Source of the DNA: Siphonodentalium dalli
Lineage: Eukaryota > Mollusca > Scaphopoda > Gadilida > Siphonodentaliidae
Direction: 5' to 3'
NCBI GenBank assembly: GCA_032622095.1
Contig: CP136067.1
Span: 128,747,030 to 128,811,029, forward strand
DNA length: 64,000 bases
This document shows, one piece after another, positions 63,429 to 64,000 of this stretch. A program made the position numbers and the translations under genes. Under the pieces are notes generated by a model. That model saw only the letters and a program-made list of their open reading frames with translations, had not been told where the DNA came from and ran no database searches. How positions within the stretch are numbered: the first letter of the stretch is position 1; each line of letters starts with the position of its first letter.

Positions 63429-64000
63429 CGGCGGACGGGCGGGCGGCCTGTTTTGCTTATAACTCAACCGTTTATTGACAGATTAAAAAAATTTTGGTGT
63501 GTGAGTACATATCCATGCACGTAAGCTGCAGACAAAAAGTTTGTTTATTCGATTGAAATTTGGGATATAGGTGTCTCCCAAGAATATCTCGGACGAGTTC
63601 GAAAACCGGCCTGGTCCGATAAAATTTGATAGAGTTATGGCCCTTAATTAGTCATTTTTCACGAATGTTCAGCTCGTTAGCGCGATAACTTCAACAAACG
63701 TTATCCGATTTGATTGAAATTTGGTATATAGGTGTCTCCCAAGAATATCTCGGACGAGTTCGAAAACCGGCCTGGTCCGATAAAATTTGATAGAGTTATG
63801 GCCCTTAATTAGTCATTTTTCACGAATTTTCAGCTTGTTAGCGCGATAACTTCAACAAACGTTATCCAATTTGATTGAAATTTGGTATATAGGTGTCTCC
63901 CAAGAATATCTCGGTCGAGTTCGAAAACCGGCCAGGTCCGATAAAATTTGATAGAGTTATGGCCCTTAATTAGTCATTTTTTCACAAATTTTCAGCTCGT
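63427..64000 (+). repeat. 160-162-bp tandem core running off the window
   Basis: After a GACGGCGGACGGGCGGGCGG opening, units start with TATAGGTGTCTCCCAAGAAT near 63567, 63728 and 63889. Each contains AAAACCGGCCTGGTCCGATA, GAGTTATGGCCCTTAATTAG and TTAGCGCGATAACTTCAACA. Units are well over 90% alike by eye, so the array is young. Its right end lies beyond base 64000. Confidence 0.85.

Overview
The window looks like ordinary intergenic and intronic DNA of a repeat-rich animal genome, most likely a marine bivalve or another mollusc. It is AT-rich, has spliced genes with long introns, and is packed with miniature inverted-repeat elements. It also carries several tandem-core repeats of about 160-190 bp (pearl or Helentron type) that open with lines such as 'TTAGCTCACCTGAG' and 'TTAGCTCAACTTA', which I associate with molluscs. 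The species cannot be named from the sequence alone. There is no bacterial, viral or organellar gene content.

Two protein-coding genes are supported, both on the plus strand. (1) At 1757-4001 lie the last two coding exons of a MOB3-type MOB kinase activator; the rest of the gene is upstream of the window. (2) At 32952-54473, and probably on to about 55.9 kb, lies an A1CF/RBM46/RBM47-type RNA-binding protein. Exon 1 (227 codons) carries RRM1 and RRM2. A 16-kb intron full of transposons follows, then two short exons that complete RRM3, and a probable serine-rich acidic fourth exon. The first 200 bp upstream of its ATG hold an octamer, an E-box, an NRF1-like palindrome and a three-codon upstream ORF.

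Almost everything else is mobile DNA, often nested. Boundaries could be fixed by target-site duplications (TSDs) in many cases. There are hAT-type elements with 7-8-bp TSDs (293-1032, 30100-30624, 50695-51929, 52401-52908, 60299-61117). A 3.35-kb Mutator-like element (15233-18585) has an 8-bp TSD and a decayed PHD-finger frame. TTAA-flanked piggyBac-type elements share a hairpin module, and TA-flanked pogo or Tc1-type elements are common. Several Helentron or pearl-like elements carry tandem cores.

Three structures stand out. The first is a 5.9-kb foldback element (23503-29417) with 1.7-1.8-kb inverted arms that continue inward as inverted minisatellite arrays. The second is a tandem array at 38.0-40.6 kb arranged as a true three-monomer higher-order repeat (A-B-C, about 485 bp, four rounds), interrupted by a TA-flanked element that leaves a readable empty site. 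The third is a small inverted-repeat element (9942-10260) that carries a TATA box and an ATG in good Kozak context.

Layout: 1-1.75 kb repeats in the MOB3 intron; 1.76-4.4 kb MOB3 3' end; 4.4-32.7 kb intergenic transposon field with the Mutator-like element and the foldback; 32.7-56 kb RBM gene; 56-64 kb further repeats, ending inside a 160-bp tandem array that runs off the window. No tRNA, rRNA or CRISPR was found.
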